Below are positions 16,303 through 25,821 of a stretch of DNA of 64,000 nucleotides, piece by piece (positions within the stretch are counted from its first letter, which is position 1; each line of letters begins with the position of its first letter). The DNA is from Paenibacillus lupini. Its GTDB lineage: Bacteria; Bacillota; Bacilli; Paenibacillales; Paenibacillaceae. The notes beneath the pieces were generated by a model. It was not told the origin of the DNA. It worked only from the letters and a program-made list of their open reading frames with translations, and ran no database searches. Position numbers and translations under genes: made by a program. Location: contig NZ_JAASRW010000007.1 of assembly GCF_011761355.1 (NCBI RefSeq), positions 305,312 through 369,311 of the forward strand. The letters are read 5' to 3'.

Positions 16303-17394
16303 TCAATTGTCCTTATTTTTATTTAACCTTTCAATAAGCGCCGCAGCCTGCTCCATGGTTTGTTTTACGATATCAGAAGCAGTAAGCTCCTTAGCTAACC
16401 TAACGCCTTGTCCAGTCCATAGTGACATGTACTCTGGGTTGTTTGCTTTGGCGGCTGCTTGGCGAATATCTCTCGTCAACGTGTTCTGAATCGGATAGGC
16501 AGGAATGGTTCCTGAGTACAATCTCATTTTGTTTATAAAATCATTACGAATGCCACGAGCGGCTTTGCCCGAATAGGCATATGTAACTACTGTGGAATCT
16601 TCGTTTGACGTCAAAATTTTCTCTTTGTAAGCGGCATGAGCGCCACTCTCGAGACTTACCAAGAACGCAGTCCCCATCTGCACCGCGGATGCTCCTAATG
16701 CAAGACTTGCAACGAGTCCCCGACCGTCCATAATTCCTCCCGCCGCGATAACTGGAACGGCAACATGATCTACAAGTTGAGGTAATAGAGCCATTGTACC
16801 GATAAGAGCGTCTCTAGCCTCCCCCACAAACGTACCTCGATGTCCTCCTGCTTCACTTCCCTGGGCAACGATAGCATCTACTCCGGCTGCTTCTAACTGG
16901 ATGCCTTCTTCAACTGTTGTTGCTGTGCCAATTACGACAATTCCACACTGTTTCATTTCTTCGATGATATTTTGCGAAGGAATTCCGAAGGTGAAACTAA
17001 ATACCGGAACGTTCTCCTCCAGCAATACTTGCACCTGCTCATTGAATGTTTCTTTTAATTCCGATGTCGATGAATTTAACGAGATGCCAAGCTCAGTACG
17101 AGTTTCATTAAGGTAATTGTTCATTTTCTCAATGATGTCTTCAGATACTTCCGTCTGCTCAGGCACGAATAAATTGACACCAAATGGCCGGTCTGTGCGC
17201 TTCCTGATTTCCCTGATTGTATCTCGGATCTGTTCTGGCGTTAAGTAACCAGCCCCCAAGCTGCCTAATCCACCTGCATTTGAAACTGCAGCAATTAATT
17301 CCGGGATTGTAGGTCCACCTGCCATTGGTGCTTGGATGATCGGATATTGAATGTTTAGTTTTTGAGTTAACGTAGTCTCCACGATAGTCACCAT
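16303..17394 (-). CDS. Nitronate monooxygenase-like FMN enzyme (NPD family)
   Basis: A TIM-barrel flavoprotein of about 363 residues. It carries the family N-terminus LTQKLNIQYPIIQAPMAGG, the GGLGSLGAGYLTPEQI segment, the AAGVDAIVAQGSEAGGHRG loop (the histidine corresponds to the catalytic or FMN-contacting His of the family) and the VIAAGGIMDGRG and GASAVQMGTAFL phosphate-binding strands. The family oxidises alkyl nitronates such as propionate-3-nitronate using FMN and oxygen; some members are enoyl-ACP reductases (FabK), but the sequence is closer to the nitronate class. Start choice is open: ATG 17394 gives the usual N-terminus but its ribosome site is very close, while the frame extends to a TTG at 17415. 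It sits 48 bp downstream of the AraC regulator on the same strand and may share its transcript. Confidence 0.82.
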   Translation of the reverse strand: MVTIVETTLTQKLNIQYPIIQAPMAGGPTIPELIAAVSNAGGLGSLGAGYLTPEQIRDTIREIRKRTDRPFGVNLFVPEQTEVSEDIIEKMNNYLNETRTELGISLNSSTSELKETFNEQVQVLLEENVPVFSFTFGIPSQNIIEEMKQCGIVVIGTATTVEEGIQLEAAGVDAIVAQGSEAGGHRGTFVGEARDALIGTMALLPQLVDHVAVPVIAAGGIMDGRGLVASLALGASAVQMGTAFLVSLESGAHAAYKEKILTSNEDSTVVTYAYSGKAARGIRNDFINKMRLYSGTIPAYPIQNTLTRDIRQAAAKANNPEYMSLWTGQGVRLAKELTASDIVKQTMEQAAALIERLNKNKDN

Positions 17395-17442
17395 CCTTAT
17401 ATAATTGGAAGACAATTTTCACTTCATAGGCTTCATCTATCA

Positions 17443-18258
17443 CTACAACAAACCATGCAGCTTCTTAAAAGCTTCTGGGTTCATGCCATTTAGCTTGCGG
17501 AAGACATAGCCATAGTAACTGGAGCTTTCAAATCCAACCTTCCCCGCTATCTCATACATTTTCATCTTCGGAAATTGAAACATAAGCTGCTTGCTGCGCT
17601 GAATACGTTGTTGATTCATATATTCGATTGGTCTGATATTCATCGTGAGTTGAAAAATCCGGCATAAATATTGAGGAGTTACAGCTACGATATCCGCTAG
17701 CTCCGTTAATGTAATTGGTCTTTGTAAATTATTCTCGATATATTGCAAAACAGGCTTAATCCGATCAAATTCTTGATCCGTTGGGGTTATTAATTGATAC
17801 TTCAAATCAATCAATAAAGCATAGAGCAGCTTGGACCGTTCCAGACTGGCCTCCTGCTCATTGTCTATCGTTGTCGTTAGCATTTCCTCCAAAGGCATGA
17901 TCAGCTTATTCTCTCTTAATCTGCCGATTCCTGATTCACCAATTCCGGCAAACAGCATCATTTGCCCAGCTTCACGGCCATTAAAGGATACCCATGACAA
18001 CTTCCATTGTTGACTAACCGGTCTATAGGAATGCACCTTATTCGGGAACAGGAAGAAGCAATCGCCAGGCCCTACTCGATGTACATCCCCATTTATTGTA
18101 AGCTCTCCCCATCCCTCTAACACTTGATGAAACTGATAATCCGGAAATCCATCCAAACGTTCCGTTTCCGGCTGATGCTCCCAATAGCCAACTGTTGTTG
18201 CATATATCGGAAGACCCGAGGTCTCATCCAGCGAGCAAAAGATATAGGTACTCTTCAT
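17443..18258 (-). CDS. AraC family regulator, divergent from lacZ
   Basis: 271 residues: cupin-type sensor (about 15-140, with GDCFFLFPNKVHSYRP, a typical AraC_binding edge) and a C-terminal AraC domain (about 170-270: ITLTELADIVAVTPQYLCRI, then GFESSSYYGYVFRKLNG and NPEAFKK). It is divergent from the GH2 beta-galactosidase gene across 116 bp, so activation of that gene by a galactoside or arabinoside is the natural proposal. The ATG has AAGG seven bases upstream. The flavoprotein gene lies 48 bp downstream. First of four successive AraC/enzyme divergons of the same polarity. Confidence 0.88.
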   Translation of the reverse strand: MKSTYIFCSLDETSGLPIYATTVGYWEHQPETERLDGFPDYQFHQVLEGWGELTINGDVHRVGPGDCFFLFPNKVHSYRPVSQQWKLSWVSFNGREAGQMMLFAGIGESGIGRLRENKLIMPLEEMLTTTIDNEQEASLERSKLLYALLIDLKYQLITPTDQEFDRIKPVLQYIENNLQRPITLTELADIVAVTPQYLCRIFQLTMNIRPIEYMNQQRIQRSKQLMFQFPKMKMYEIAGKVGFESSSYYGYVFRKLNGMNPEAFKKLHGLL

Positions 18259-18374
18259 TTTATCGCCTTCGTTTCATATTTTGAGATAAGAGTGTAATAT
18301 CCTTATATTTTATAAGTATACCTTCAATCCTATAATATGAATATACTCATACAGATTGATAGGAGATGACACTT

Positions 18375-21300
18375 TTGCGTTCGAAACTTGATTATCAGCC
18401 TCCGAAAAATGGTTTTCCCGAATGGAATAATAACCCGGAAACTTTCCAGGTCAACCGTATTCCTGCACACGCTTCCATGATGTCTTACCACTCACTGGAG
18501 GAAGCACTGGTTGGAGATAAAAGTGCTTCAACACGTTATTATTCATTAAACGGAATCTGGAAATTTGCTTTTGCAGAAACGCCGGATAAGCGTATTCAGA
18601 CTTTCTATCAATCGGATTATGATGCTAGCAGCTGGAGTGACATGCCTGTCCCTTCCCATTGGCAGTTCCAGGGCTTCGACTATCCGCAATATACGAATAT
18701 CCGTTATCCTTGGGTTGAATCAGAACCTGATTTAAAACCACCTTTTGCCCCAACAAAATACAATCCAGTTGGTTCTTATATCCGTTCCTTCGAAGTTCCT
18801 GAAGCCTGGGATGGTCAACCTGTTTATCTGAGCTTTCAAGGTGTAGAATCCGCCTTTTATGTTTGGGTAAATGGAGAGCTTGTTGGTTATAGCGAGGATA
18901 CGTTCACTCCGGCTGAATTTGATATTACAGCCTACTTAACGAATGGCGAGAACAAGCTGGCCGTTGAAGTCTATCGTTGGTGTGACGCCAGTTGGCTGGA
19001 GGATCAGGACTTCTGGCGTCTTAGCGGTATTTTCCGGGATGTCTATTTGTACACGAAACCAAAACAGAGCATTGCGGATTACTTCGTAAGGACGCAATTG
19101 GATGGAGCATACCAAGATGCAGAAGTAACGATTGATGTGAAACTCGACAATTATTACAACGATGCCGCTGAGGGCATCCGTATTGAAGCTCAGCTATATG
19201 ACTCCAAACAGCTTGCGATCTGGCAGGAATCACTTGCTGCGACAACTTCCTTCGAGCGCGATGGAGAGCGTCAGCTTACGTTGTCGGGGCAAGCTCTGAA
19301 TCCGCTGAAATGGAGTGCCGAGGCTCCTCATTTGTACACTCTTGTTCTATCCCTGTTCGATAAAGTGGGTAATCTTCTTGAGACAATCAGCTCTAAAGTT
19401 GGCTTCCGTACATTTGAAATAAAAGATGGCCTGATGCTGATCAATGGCAAACGGATCATTTTCAAAGGCGCAAACCGTCATGAGTTTTCCTGTGAAACCG
19501 GACGCGCGTTGTCCAAAGAAGATATGATCCGCGATATTATACTGATGAAGAGCCATAACATTAACGCCGTTCGTACCTCCCATTACCCGAATCAATCGGT
19601 CTGGTATGAGTTCTGTAACGAATATGGCCTGTATGTTATCGATGAGACGAATCTTGAAACTCACGGTTCCTGGCAATATGCGCAACAGGATTTGCCGGCC
19701 CATACCGTACCTGCCAGCCATCCGGAGTGGCGCGCGAATGTACTTGATCGCTGCAACTCCATGTTCCAGCGGGACAAGAATCACCCGTCCATCGTCATTT
19801 GGTCGCTTGGCAATGAATCATTTGGCGGCGATAACTTTATTGCGATGCATGATTTCTTGAAAGAAGCAGATCCTACGAGGCTCGTACATTATGAAGGAGT
19901 ATTCCATTACCGCCCTTCTGAAGCAGCTTCCGATATCGAATCGACGATGTACATCAAGCCGCGTGAAATTGAAGTATACGCACTGAGCAATCCGAAGAAA
20001 CCTTATATTCTTTGCGAATATTCCCATGCCATGGGCAATTCTTGCGGCGGACTTCATAAATACACGGAGCTGTTCGACAAATATGATATCCTGCAAGGCG
20101 GATTTATTTGGGATTGGGTGGATCAGGCGATCCGCACAACGACTGCAGATGGAGTCGAATATCTCGCTTACGGAGGAGATTTCGGCGAATCGCCTCATGA
20201 TGGCAACTTCAGCGGGAATGGATTACTCTTTGCTGACAGGACGGTAACGCCGAAGTTATATGAAGTTAAGAAATGCTACCAGAATATCGCTATCTCTCCG
20301 ATTGATCTCGCTAATCAAACGATTAGTGTGACCAACAAGCATTTGTTTACCGATCTAAATGCATTTGATTTGAAATGGGAAGTTCAGCTTGAAGGGAACG
20401 TTGTACAAAAGGACTTCCTGAAGGTATCCCTGGCTCCAGGCGAGACAACTGAAGTCACCCTGCCTTATACACCTTCATTCACTGAACAAGAAGCTGTGCT
20501 TACCGTTTCCTTTGTCATTCCTGAAGCAACGATTTGGTCTGATGCTGGTCATGAGATTGCATGGGAGCAATTCGTGTTATCCCCACGTTTGACACGGACT
20601 AAGCGCAGTATCGAACCAACTGCTCTTTCCCTGCAGATCGTGGAGTCGAATGAGGCTATAACCATTACTAATCCTCTGATGACGGTTACTTTTAGAAGGT
20701 TATCTGGTGAATTGGTCTCGTATCGCTCAGGAATTAGAGAGCATTTACTTGAACCCGTTCGTCCTAACTTCTGGCGGGCTGTCACTGATAATGACCGTGG
20801 AAACAAGATGCCGGAGCGTTGCTCCGTATGGAAGGATGCAGCAAGCACGAAAAAGCTTGTTCAATTCGATTGGACTGCTGCTTCAGATCGTTGTCACATC
20901 ACTGCCGTTTATCAGCTAGCGACTAATCCAGTGTCCACGCTGACGATCAACTATTGCGTACATTATGATGGCTCCATTGACATTCAAGAGCAGTTGCTCC
21001 CAGGCAATGATAAGCTGCCTGAGATTCCGGAGTTTGGTCTATTATTCGTACTTGACGGAAGCCTCGATACGATCTCTTGGTACGGTCTTGGTCCTCACGA
21101 GAATTATTGGGATCGTAAATCCGGTGCCAAATTAGGACTGTACAGCGGTAAAATACAAGATCAATTTGTCCCTTACCTTCGTCCACAAGAATGCGGCAAT
21201 AAGACCGATGTCCGTTATGCTCGGATTACGAATGCTTCCGGTGACGTTGGCTTGAACTTCGACAGCGCAGCAGTAATGGAGATCAATGCACTTCCATGGA

Positions 21301-21494
21301 CACCAGAAGAGCTTGAAGCAAACGACCATCCATATAAGCTGCCTGTTTCAAACAAAACCGTCCTTCGTGTGAATGACAAGCAAATGGGCGTTGGGGGCGA
21401 CGACAGCTGGGGTGCTCCAACTCATCTGGAATATAAGCTGTTGACCAATCGGTCATATAGCTTAGCGTTTACTATTTCTTTGATCTCTCGATAA
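18375..21494 (+). CDS. lacZ: GH2 beta-galactosidase (LacZ type)
   Basis: About 1039 residues, the usual LacZ length. Domains in order: sugar-binding jelly roll (about 40-215), immunoglobulin-like domain (218-325), catalytic TIM barrel (327-620), a second Ig-like domain (about 650-740) and the C-terminal small-chain domain (about 755-1030). The acid/base is E481 in SLGNES and the nucleophile E548 in LCEYSHAMGNS. No signal peptide; cytoplasmic. It hydrolyses beta-D-galactosides, though some GH2 members prefer alpha-L-arabinopyranosides. I choose TTG 18375 as start because AGGAG (18361-18365) lies nine bases before it, whereas the ATG at 18366 touches that site. Divergent from an AraC regulator and ended by a strong terminator. 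Confidence 0.93.
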   Translation: MRSKLDYQPPKNGFPEWNNNPETFQVNRIPAHASMMSYHSLEEALVGDKSASTRYYSLNGIWKFAFAETPDKRIQTFYQSDYDASSWSDMPVPSHWQFQGFDYPQYTNIRYPWVESEPDLKPPFAPTKYNPVGSYIRSFEVPEAWDGQPVYLSFQGVESAFYVWVNGELVGYSEDTFTPAEFDITAYLTNGENKLAVEVYRWCDASWLEDQDFWRLSGIFRDVYLYTKPKQSIADYFVRTQLDGAYQDAEVTIDVKLDNYYNDAAEGIRIEAQLYDSKQLAIWQESLAATTSFERDGERQLTLSGQALNPLKWSAEAPHLYTLVLSLFDKVGNLLETISSKVGFRTFEIKDGLMLINGKRIIFKGANRHEFSCETGRALSKEDMIRDIILMKSHNINAVRTSHYPNQSVWYEFCNEYGLYVIDETNLETHGSWQYAQQDLPAHTVPASHPEWRANVLDRCNSMFQRDKNHPSIVIWSLGNESFGGDNFIAMHDFLKEADPTRLVHYEGVFHYRPSEAASDIESTMYIKPREIEVYALSNPKKPYILCEYSHAMGNSCGGLHKYTELFDKYDILQGGFIWDWVDQAIRTTTADGVEYLAYGGDFGESPHDGNFSGNGLLFADRTVTPKLYEVKKCYQNIAISPIDLANQTISVTNKHLFTDLNAFDLKWEVQLEGNVVQKDFLKVSLAPGETTEVTLPYTPSFTEQEAVLTVSFVIPEATIWSDAGHEIAWEQFVLSPRLTRTKRSIEPTALSLQIVESNEAITITNPLMTVTFRRLSGELVSYRSGIREHLLEPVRPNFWRAVTDNDRGNKMPERCSVWKDAASTKKLVQFDWTAASDRCHITAVYQLATNPVSTLTINYCVHYDGSIDIQEQLLPGNDKLPEIPEFGLLFVLDGSLDTISWYGLGPHENYWDRKSGAKLGLYSGKIQDQFVPYLRPQECGNKTDVRYARITNASGDVGLNFDSAAVMEINALPWTPEELEANDHPYKLPVSNKTVLRVNDKQMGVGGDDSWGAPTHLEYKLLTNRSYSLAFTISLISR

Positions 21495-21497
21495 TAT

Positions 21498-21538
21498 CCA
21501 AACAAAAAACCATCCTGCTGGATGGTTTTTTTGTTTGG
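21498..21538. terminator. Bidirectional terminator between lacZ and an AraC gene
   Basis: A long stem of 18 pairs with one bulge: left arm 21498-21515, right arm 21520-21537. Its A-run and T-run pair with each other at mid-stem and provide U-tracts in both directions, suiting the convergent genes. Confidence 0.9.
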
Positions 21539-21582
21539 AAAAGTTATAATCCACTACCGATATACCGGATGCATTTTTGTTT

Positions 21583-22428
21583 TCACCTATAAAATAACAG
21601 CCGATTGGCATATGCATTTCGATAATCGGTTGGTGTTAAGCCAGTCATTTTCTTAAAGCTATGCATAAATTGATGACTGTCGGAATAGCCCAGCTGCTCT
21701 GCTATTTCCTTGATGCTCTGATTCGAATCAGTAAGTAAAGATTTTGCGGCATCCATCTTTTCCTGCAGCATGAATTGTTTAAGGGTGATCCCTGCAATCT
21801 CTGAGAACAAGAAAGATAGATGCTTGGCATTATAACCAAAATGCTCCGCCAGCTGACTCACCTTCATATTCTCCTGCCTATTCCATTTAATATAATCCAC
21901 GATATCATTGTAGAGCTGCTGCTGCTTAAGCTTCTTCCCAGATTGATTCTGGACAAAAAAGAGCTGGTTGTATAATTCGCATAAAATGCCGGTCGTCAAA
22001 TAATTGTTAAGCGTCTGCTCCCTGTAGCTGCGGACAGAGTCCTGCAGCTGCTTCATCATCACGATGAGCTTGTCCGGACTGCGTAAAGTCCCCTTTTCGG
22101 GAATCGTTAAAACGCCAGGCTCATACCCCGAATCACCATCCACGGACCTATATCCGTCTTGAACAGCAAAATGAAGCCAATAAAAACTGCAGTCTGATTC
22201 CCGATAACCGGATTGCACAGCTCCAGGCGGCATAAGCAGAAAGTCTCCTTCATTTAGTACATACCGTTCCTTGTCCCTTGCGATATACAACGTGCCCCGA
22301 GTTTGGACAAACAGCTCAAACTCAAGTAACACCCGCTGCATATGCTGCCACTCCGGTGAGGGAGCTATAAATTTGCCGGTCATCACAAGGGAGACCGGTG
22401 TATCGACACGGAAGCTGTAATGAGTCAC
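21583..22428 (-). CDS. AraC family regulator, divergent from the GH127/146-type enzyme gene
   Basis: 281 residues. N-terminal beta-rich sensor (about 1-140, with EGDFLLMPPGAVQSGYRESDCSFYW split across the cupin strands) and a C-terminal AraC domain (about 175-275: KVSQLAEHFGYNAKHLSFLF, then GYSDSHQFMHSFKKMTG and TPTDYR). The start is a GTG with AGGGTG seven bases upstream. It is divergent from the DUF1680-type glycosidase gene; two exact copies of ACATAATCA, 50 bp apart in the gap, are candidate half-sites. Confidence 0.88.
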   Translation of the reverse strand: MTHYSFRVDTPVSLVMTGKFIAPSPEWQHMQRVLLEFELFVQTRGTLYIARDKERYVLNEGDFLLMPPGAVQSGYRESDCSFYWLHFAVQDGYRSVDGDSGYEPGVLTIPEKGTLRSPDKLIVMMKQLQDSVRSYREQTLNNYLTTGILCELYNQLFFVQNQSGKKLKQQQLYNDIVDYIKWNRQENMKVSQLAEHFGYNAKHLSFLFSEIAGITLKQFMLQEKMDAAKSLLTDSNQSIKEIAEQLGYSDSHQFMHSFKKMTGLTPTDYRNAYANRLLFYR

Positions 22429-22469
22429 TAACCGTCACCCTTTCTGCCTTTTTCACACTTTATTCTAGA

Positions 22470-22528
22470 ACATAATCAGTAAAACTGGAAGATTCCTTAT
22501 AAAAAACTTCCTTTTTGACACATAATCA
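22470..22528. promoter_or_regulatory. Direct repeat in an AraC divergent promoter
   Basis: ACATAATCA occurs at 22470-22478 and again at 22520-22528, exactly 50 bp (about five helical turns) apart, between the AraC gene and the glycosidase gene it faces. AraC-family proteins often bind direct half-sites, but no binding consensus is known for this protein. Confidence 0.35.
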
Positions 22529-22595
22529 AACCTTCCGCCATTTACCTGACCTGCGCCAAGTAATAAGCTTTACTCATATTCTCGAGAGGATGATT

Positions 22596-24872
22596 ATGAT
22601 GAAAGCCCTGACCAGTAATACTACCCTGCAGCATTTTGGACTCGATCAAGTGCTACTATTAAATGACTATCAGACCAATGCATTTCAGAAAGAATTAAAC
22701 TATTTGATCAGCTATGATGTTGACCGTCTGCTTGCTGGTTTCCGTGAAACAAATGGTCTTCAGCCGAAAGCAGCCAAATATCCCGGTTGGGAGGATACTG
22801 AAATCCGTGGCCATACGATGGGCCATTATTTGACCGCTGTCTCCCAAGCTTATGCTCAAACAAAAGATAAGGATCTGCTTACACGGATCGAATATCTCGT
22901 TGCAGAATTATTCGAATGTCAGCATGACACCGGCTACTTATCCGCCTTTCCTGAGACGTTGTTCGACAATGTAGAAAACCGCAAGCCTGCCTGGGTGCCG
23001 TGGTATACGATGCACAAAATTATTGCCGGCCTTATCTCCGTCTATCAGGCGACCGGGCTGCAGCAGGCTTATGATGTTGTTCATCGTCTAGGCGATTGGA
23101 CGGCTGACCGTGCTTTATCATGGTCCGACGAGCTTCAAGCTACTGTTCTTGCCGTTGAATATGGCGGCATGAATGATTGCCTGTATGACCTGTACAAGCT
23201 GACCGGAAACAACCGCCATCTGGAGGCTGCTCACAAGTTCGATGAGGTCAGCTTGTTTGATGCTCTTCGCGAAGGACGAGATGTGCTTAAGGGCAAACAT
23301 GCCAATACGATGATACCGAAGTTTATTGGTGCCTTGAACCGCTATCTGACGCTTGGGGAAAGTGAACGCAGCTATTTGGAGGCGGCCGTTAACTTCTGGG
23401 ATACCGTCGTTTACCACCACAGCTATATTACAGGCGGCAACAGTGAATGCGAGCATTTTGGTGAACCGGATCTATTAGACAGCAAACGTTCCGATGTGAC
23501 CTGTGAGACCTGCAACAGCTACAATATGCTGAAGCTGTCCAAAGAGCTGTTCAAGCTGACACAAGATAGCAAATACGCAGATTTTTATGAGAAAACCTAT
23601 ATTAACGCCATCCTTTCCTCCCAAAATCCGGATACTGGTATGACGATGTACTTCCAGCCGATGGCTACCGGATATTTCAAAATTTACAGCTCGCCGTTTG
23701 AGCATTTCTGGTGCTGTACAGGAACGGGAATGGAAAGCTTCACGAAGCTGAATGACAGCATTTATTTCCATACTGACAACAAGCTCTATATCAATCAGTT
23801 CTTCAGCTCGAAGCTCGACTGGCAGGAGCAGCAAGTGACAATTACACAGACAACTTCACTTCCTCAAACCGACCTTGTACAGTTCAATATCGAAACGAAC
23901 ACACCAAAGCCGCTTGCTTTTCATATCCGCATCCCTAATTGGAGTGATGGCGCAATTGAAGTGTCGGTGAACGGTGAGGCTGTTACGCCAGTCATTGAGA
24001 AGCAATATGCCGTTCTTGAGCGCACATGGATGGACGGCGATACGATAGCGATACGAATTCCGATGAAAGTAACCTATTCCCGCCTGCCGGATGCTCCTTA
24101 TTCCATTGGCCTCCAGTACGGTCCGATTGTACTAAGCGCTGCGCTTGGTACTGAAGATATGGTTGAGTCAAGAACAGGCGTTATTGTTAACGTCGCAACA
24201 AGACGAATGGCCGTGAAAGACTATATCGTCCCGCAAGGTATGAATTCCGAGGAATGGCTGCAACGTTTCGATGAGCATGTTAGTCGAAAGGGCGAAGAAT
24301 TGGCTTTTGTTCTGAAAAACACGGATGAGGATCATCACTTGGTCTTCACTCCCCATTATCAGCAGCATCAAGAAAGATACGGCATATACTGGAGCCTTCT
24401 TGATGAAGGATCAGCGGAGCTGCTACAGCATGTAAAACAAGCTGAACAGGAACGCCGACTGAGAGAAGCGACCATTGATGCTGTTCAAGTTGGCAATGAC
24501 CAATATGAACTGGAGCATCAGGTTCAAGGTGAGCTTACTCATGGCGGTACTTGGGAAGGATTAAACGGAAGAATGGTTGAAGCCGGAGGATGGTTCAGCT
24601 ATCAGATGAAGGTACAACCAGGCGCCGCATTAGCCGCCACCTTCAACCGTATGCATACGAATCGCAGCTTTGACATCTTTGTTGACGGAGAACTGCTGGC
24701 TGCAGAGCAATTCCCACAGGAATGGAAGCGGATGTTCTATGAGCGGATTTTCGAGCTGCCTGAGGCTTTAACTACAGGTAAAGACTCTGTTACTGTTAAA
24801 TTCGTTCCGAATGAAAAAATAAACGGAATTTATGGTGTTCTACGTGTCATCAGACATTCGGACACTGTATAA
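22596..24872 (+). CDS. DUF1680-superfamily glycosidase, GH127/GH146-type (beta-L-arabinofuranosidase-like)
   Basis: About 758 residues; an (alpha/alpha)6 barrel followed by beta-sandwich domains. The zinc-thiolate site of this superfamily is visible as E304 and C306 in CETCNSYNML and C373-C374 in WCCTGTGMES, where one adjacent Cys acts as nucleophile. RGHTMGHYLTAVSQAYAQ is the conserved barrel motif. The wording of these motifs is closer to the large GH146/DUF1680 branch than to HypBA1-like GH127. The C-terminal ~120 residues form an extra beta domain. Likely substrate: beta-L-arabinofuranosides. The start is ATG 22596 or 22599, with GAGAGG a few bases upstream; the frame opening at 22515 has no ribosome site. 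Divergent from an AraC gene. Confidence 0.85.
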   Translation: MMKALTSNTTLQHFGLDQVLLLNDYQTNAFQKELNYLISYDVDRLLAGFRETNGLQPKAAKYPGWEDTEIRGHTMGHYLTAVSQAYAQTKDKDLLTRIEYLVAELFECQHDTGYLSAFPETLFDNVENRKPAWVPWYTMHKIIAGLISVYQATGLQQAYDVVHRLGDWTADRALSWSDELQATVLAVEYGGMNDCLYDLYKLTGNNRHLEAAHKFDEVSLFDALREGRDVLKGKHANTMIPKFIGALNRYLTLGESERSYLEAAVNFWDTVVYHHSYITGGNSECEHFGEPDLLDSKRSDVTCETCNSYNMLKLSKELFKLTQDSKYADFYEKTYINAILSSQNPDTGMTMYFQPMATGYFKIYSSPFEHFWCCTGTGMESFTKLNDSIYFHTDNKLYINQFFSSKLDWQEQQVTITQTTSLPQTDLVQFNIETNTPKPLAFHIRIPNWSDGAIEVSVNGEAVTPVIEKQYAVLERTWMDGDTIAIRIPMKVTYSRLPDAPYSIGLQYGPIVLSAALGTEDMVESRTGVIVNVATRRMAVKDYIVPQGMNSEEWLQRFDEHVSRKGEELAFVLKNTDEDHHLVFTPHYQQHQERYGIYWSLLDEGSAELLQHVKQAEQERRLREATIDAVQVGNDQYELEHQVQGELTHGGTWEGLNGRMVEAGGWFSYQMKVQPGAALAATFNRMHTNRSFDIFVDGELLAAEQFPQEWKRMFYERIFELPEALTTGKDSVTVKFVPNEKINGIYGVLRVIRHSDTV

Positions 24873-24878
24873 CCTTGC

Positions 24879-24923
24879 AAAAAGCCTTGGCTGGGATTGA
24901 ACTCCCAACTAAGGCTTTTTTTC
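24879..24923 (+). terminator. Terminator after the GH127/146-type gene
   Basis: The hairpin has AAGCCTTGGCTGGGA pairing with TCCCAACTAAGGCTT and a seven-base T run at 24916-24922. It starts within ten bases of the stop codon and separates the glycosidase from the PhyH gene. Confidence 0.9.
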
Positions 24924-25030
24924 TGCCTGTTGGCGATTTCCCCGTATTTTTCGGTCAATCCTCCAAGATTGTTTGTCTTCCAGCCCTTATGATAACGATG
25001 ATATCTCACATGAAGAAAGGGTGGCTAAAT

Positions 25031-25813
25031 ATGGCGGATAACACGATTCAACTTACGGAAGAGAAAGTACGTTATTATCGGGAAAACGGGTTTGTACAGG
25101 TAGACAATATTATGAGTGAAGATGAGTTAGCAGAGCTTCGCAATTATCTGGAAGAGACCATGGGTGTAGAAGGCGGCAGATCGACTCAAACGGCGAGAAC
25201 CGGAGATTTGTACTATAAAGTATTGAATCAACGGGTCAACACATGGAGAGACCATGGCGGAATGGCCAGATATGTGACGTCCCGCCGGTTCGCTGATGCT
25301 GCCAAACAGTTATCTGGAGCAAGCGGCATTCGGCTGTTCCATGATCATGCCCTGCTTAAGATGCCGCAGGATTCGAAGCCAACTCCTTGGCATCAAGACT
25401 TGCCTTATTGGCCAATGAACGAGTCAGGTGCGTTAACGATCTGGATCGCACTCGATGATGTGGATGAGAACAATGGCTGCATGATGTTAGTTCCTAAATC
25501 ACAAAAGCTTAAAAACTTAAAATCGATCGATCTTGTACAACCCGAGGACTTGTTCGCGGACGAAGGAGCAAAGGGTGTTGACCGCAATACGGCGGCCATT
25601 GTCCGTATGAAGGCTGGCAGCTGTACATTCCATGACGGACTTACCTTCCATTACGCTCATGCCAATCAGACCAATAAACCTCGCCGCGCACTGGCCATTA
25701 TCTATATGCCTGACGGTACAACATACAGCGGTGCAAACCATGTATGCACGGACGGACTTGGTTTTTCAAAAGGCGATGTAATAAGTGGAGGGTTATTCCC
25801 TAAACTGGCGTAA
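25031..25813 (+). CDS. Phytanoyl-CoA dioxygenase (PhyH) family Fe(II)/2-oxoglutarate oxygenase
   Basis: 260 residues of double-stranded beta-helix fold. The iron triad is visible: H121 and D123 in PWHQDLPYW and H207 in TFHYAHANQ, with the 2-oxoglutarate-binding arginine in PRRALAI. Such enzymes hydroxylate small molecules; family members act on phytanoyl-CoA, ectoine, prolyl residues and various natural products. The substrate is unknown here. The true start is ATG 25031, preceded by AAAGGG nine bases upstream; the open frame extends back to 24875 only through the preceding terminator, so that extension is spurious. It lies 158 bp after the glycosidase gene on the same strand and converges on an AraC gene only 8 bp away. 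Confidence 0.88.
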   Translation: MADNTIQLTEEKVRYYRENGFVQVDNIMSEDELAELRNYLEETMGVEGGRSTQTARTGDLYYKVLNQRVNTWRDHGGMARYVTSRRFADAAKQLSGASGIRLFHDHALLKMPQDSKPTPWHQDLPYWPMNESGALTIWIALDDVDENNGCMMLVPKSQKLKNLKSIDLVQPEDLFADEGAKGVDRNTAAIVRMKAGSCTFHDGLTFHYAHANQTNKPRRALAIIYMPDGTTYSGANHVCTDGLGFSKGDVISGGLFPKLA

Positions 25814-25821
25814 GTTCGCCA

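Noticed and set aside
24875..25030. N-terminal extension of the PhyH protein
   Set aside because: It translates the preceding terminator hairpin; the ATG at 25031 has a good ribosome-binding site and gives the usual family start.
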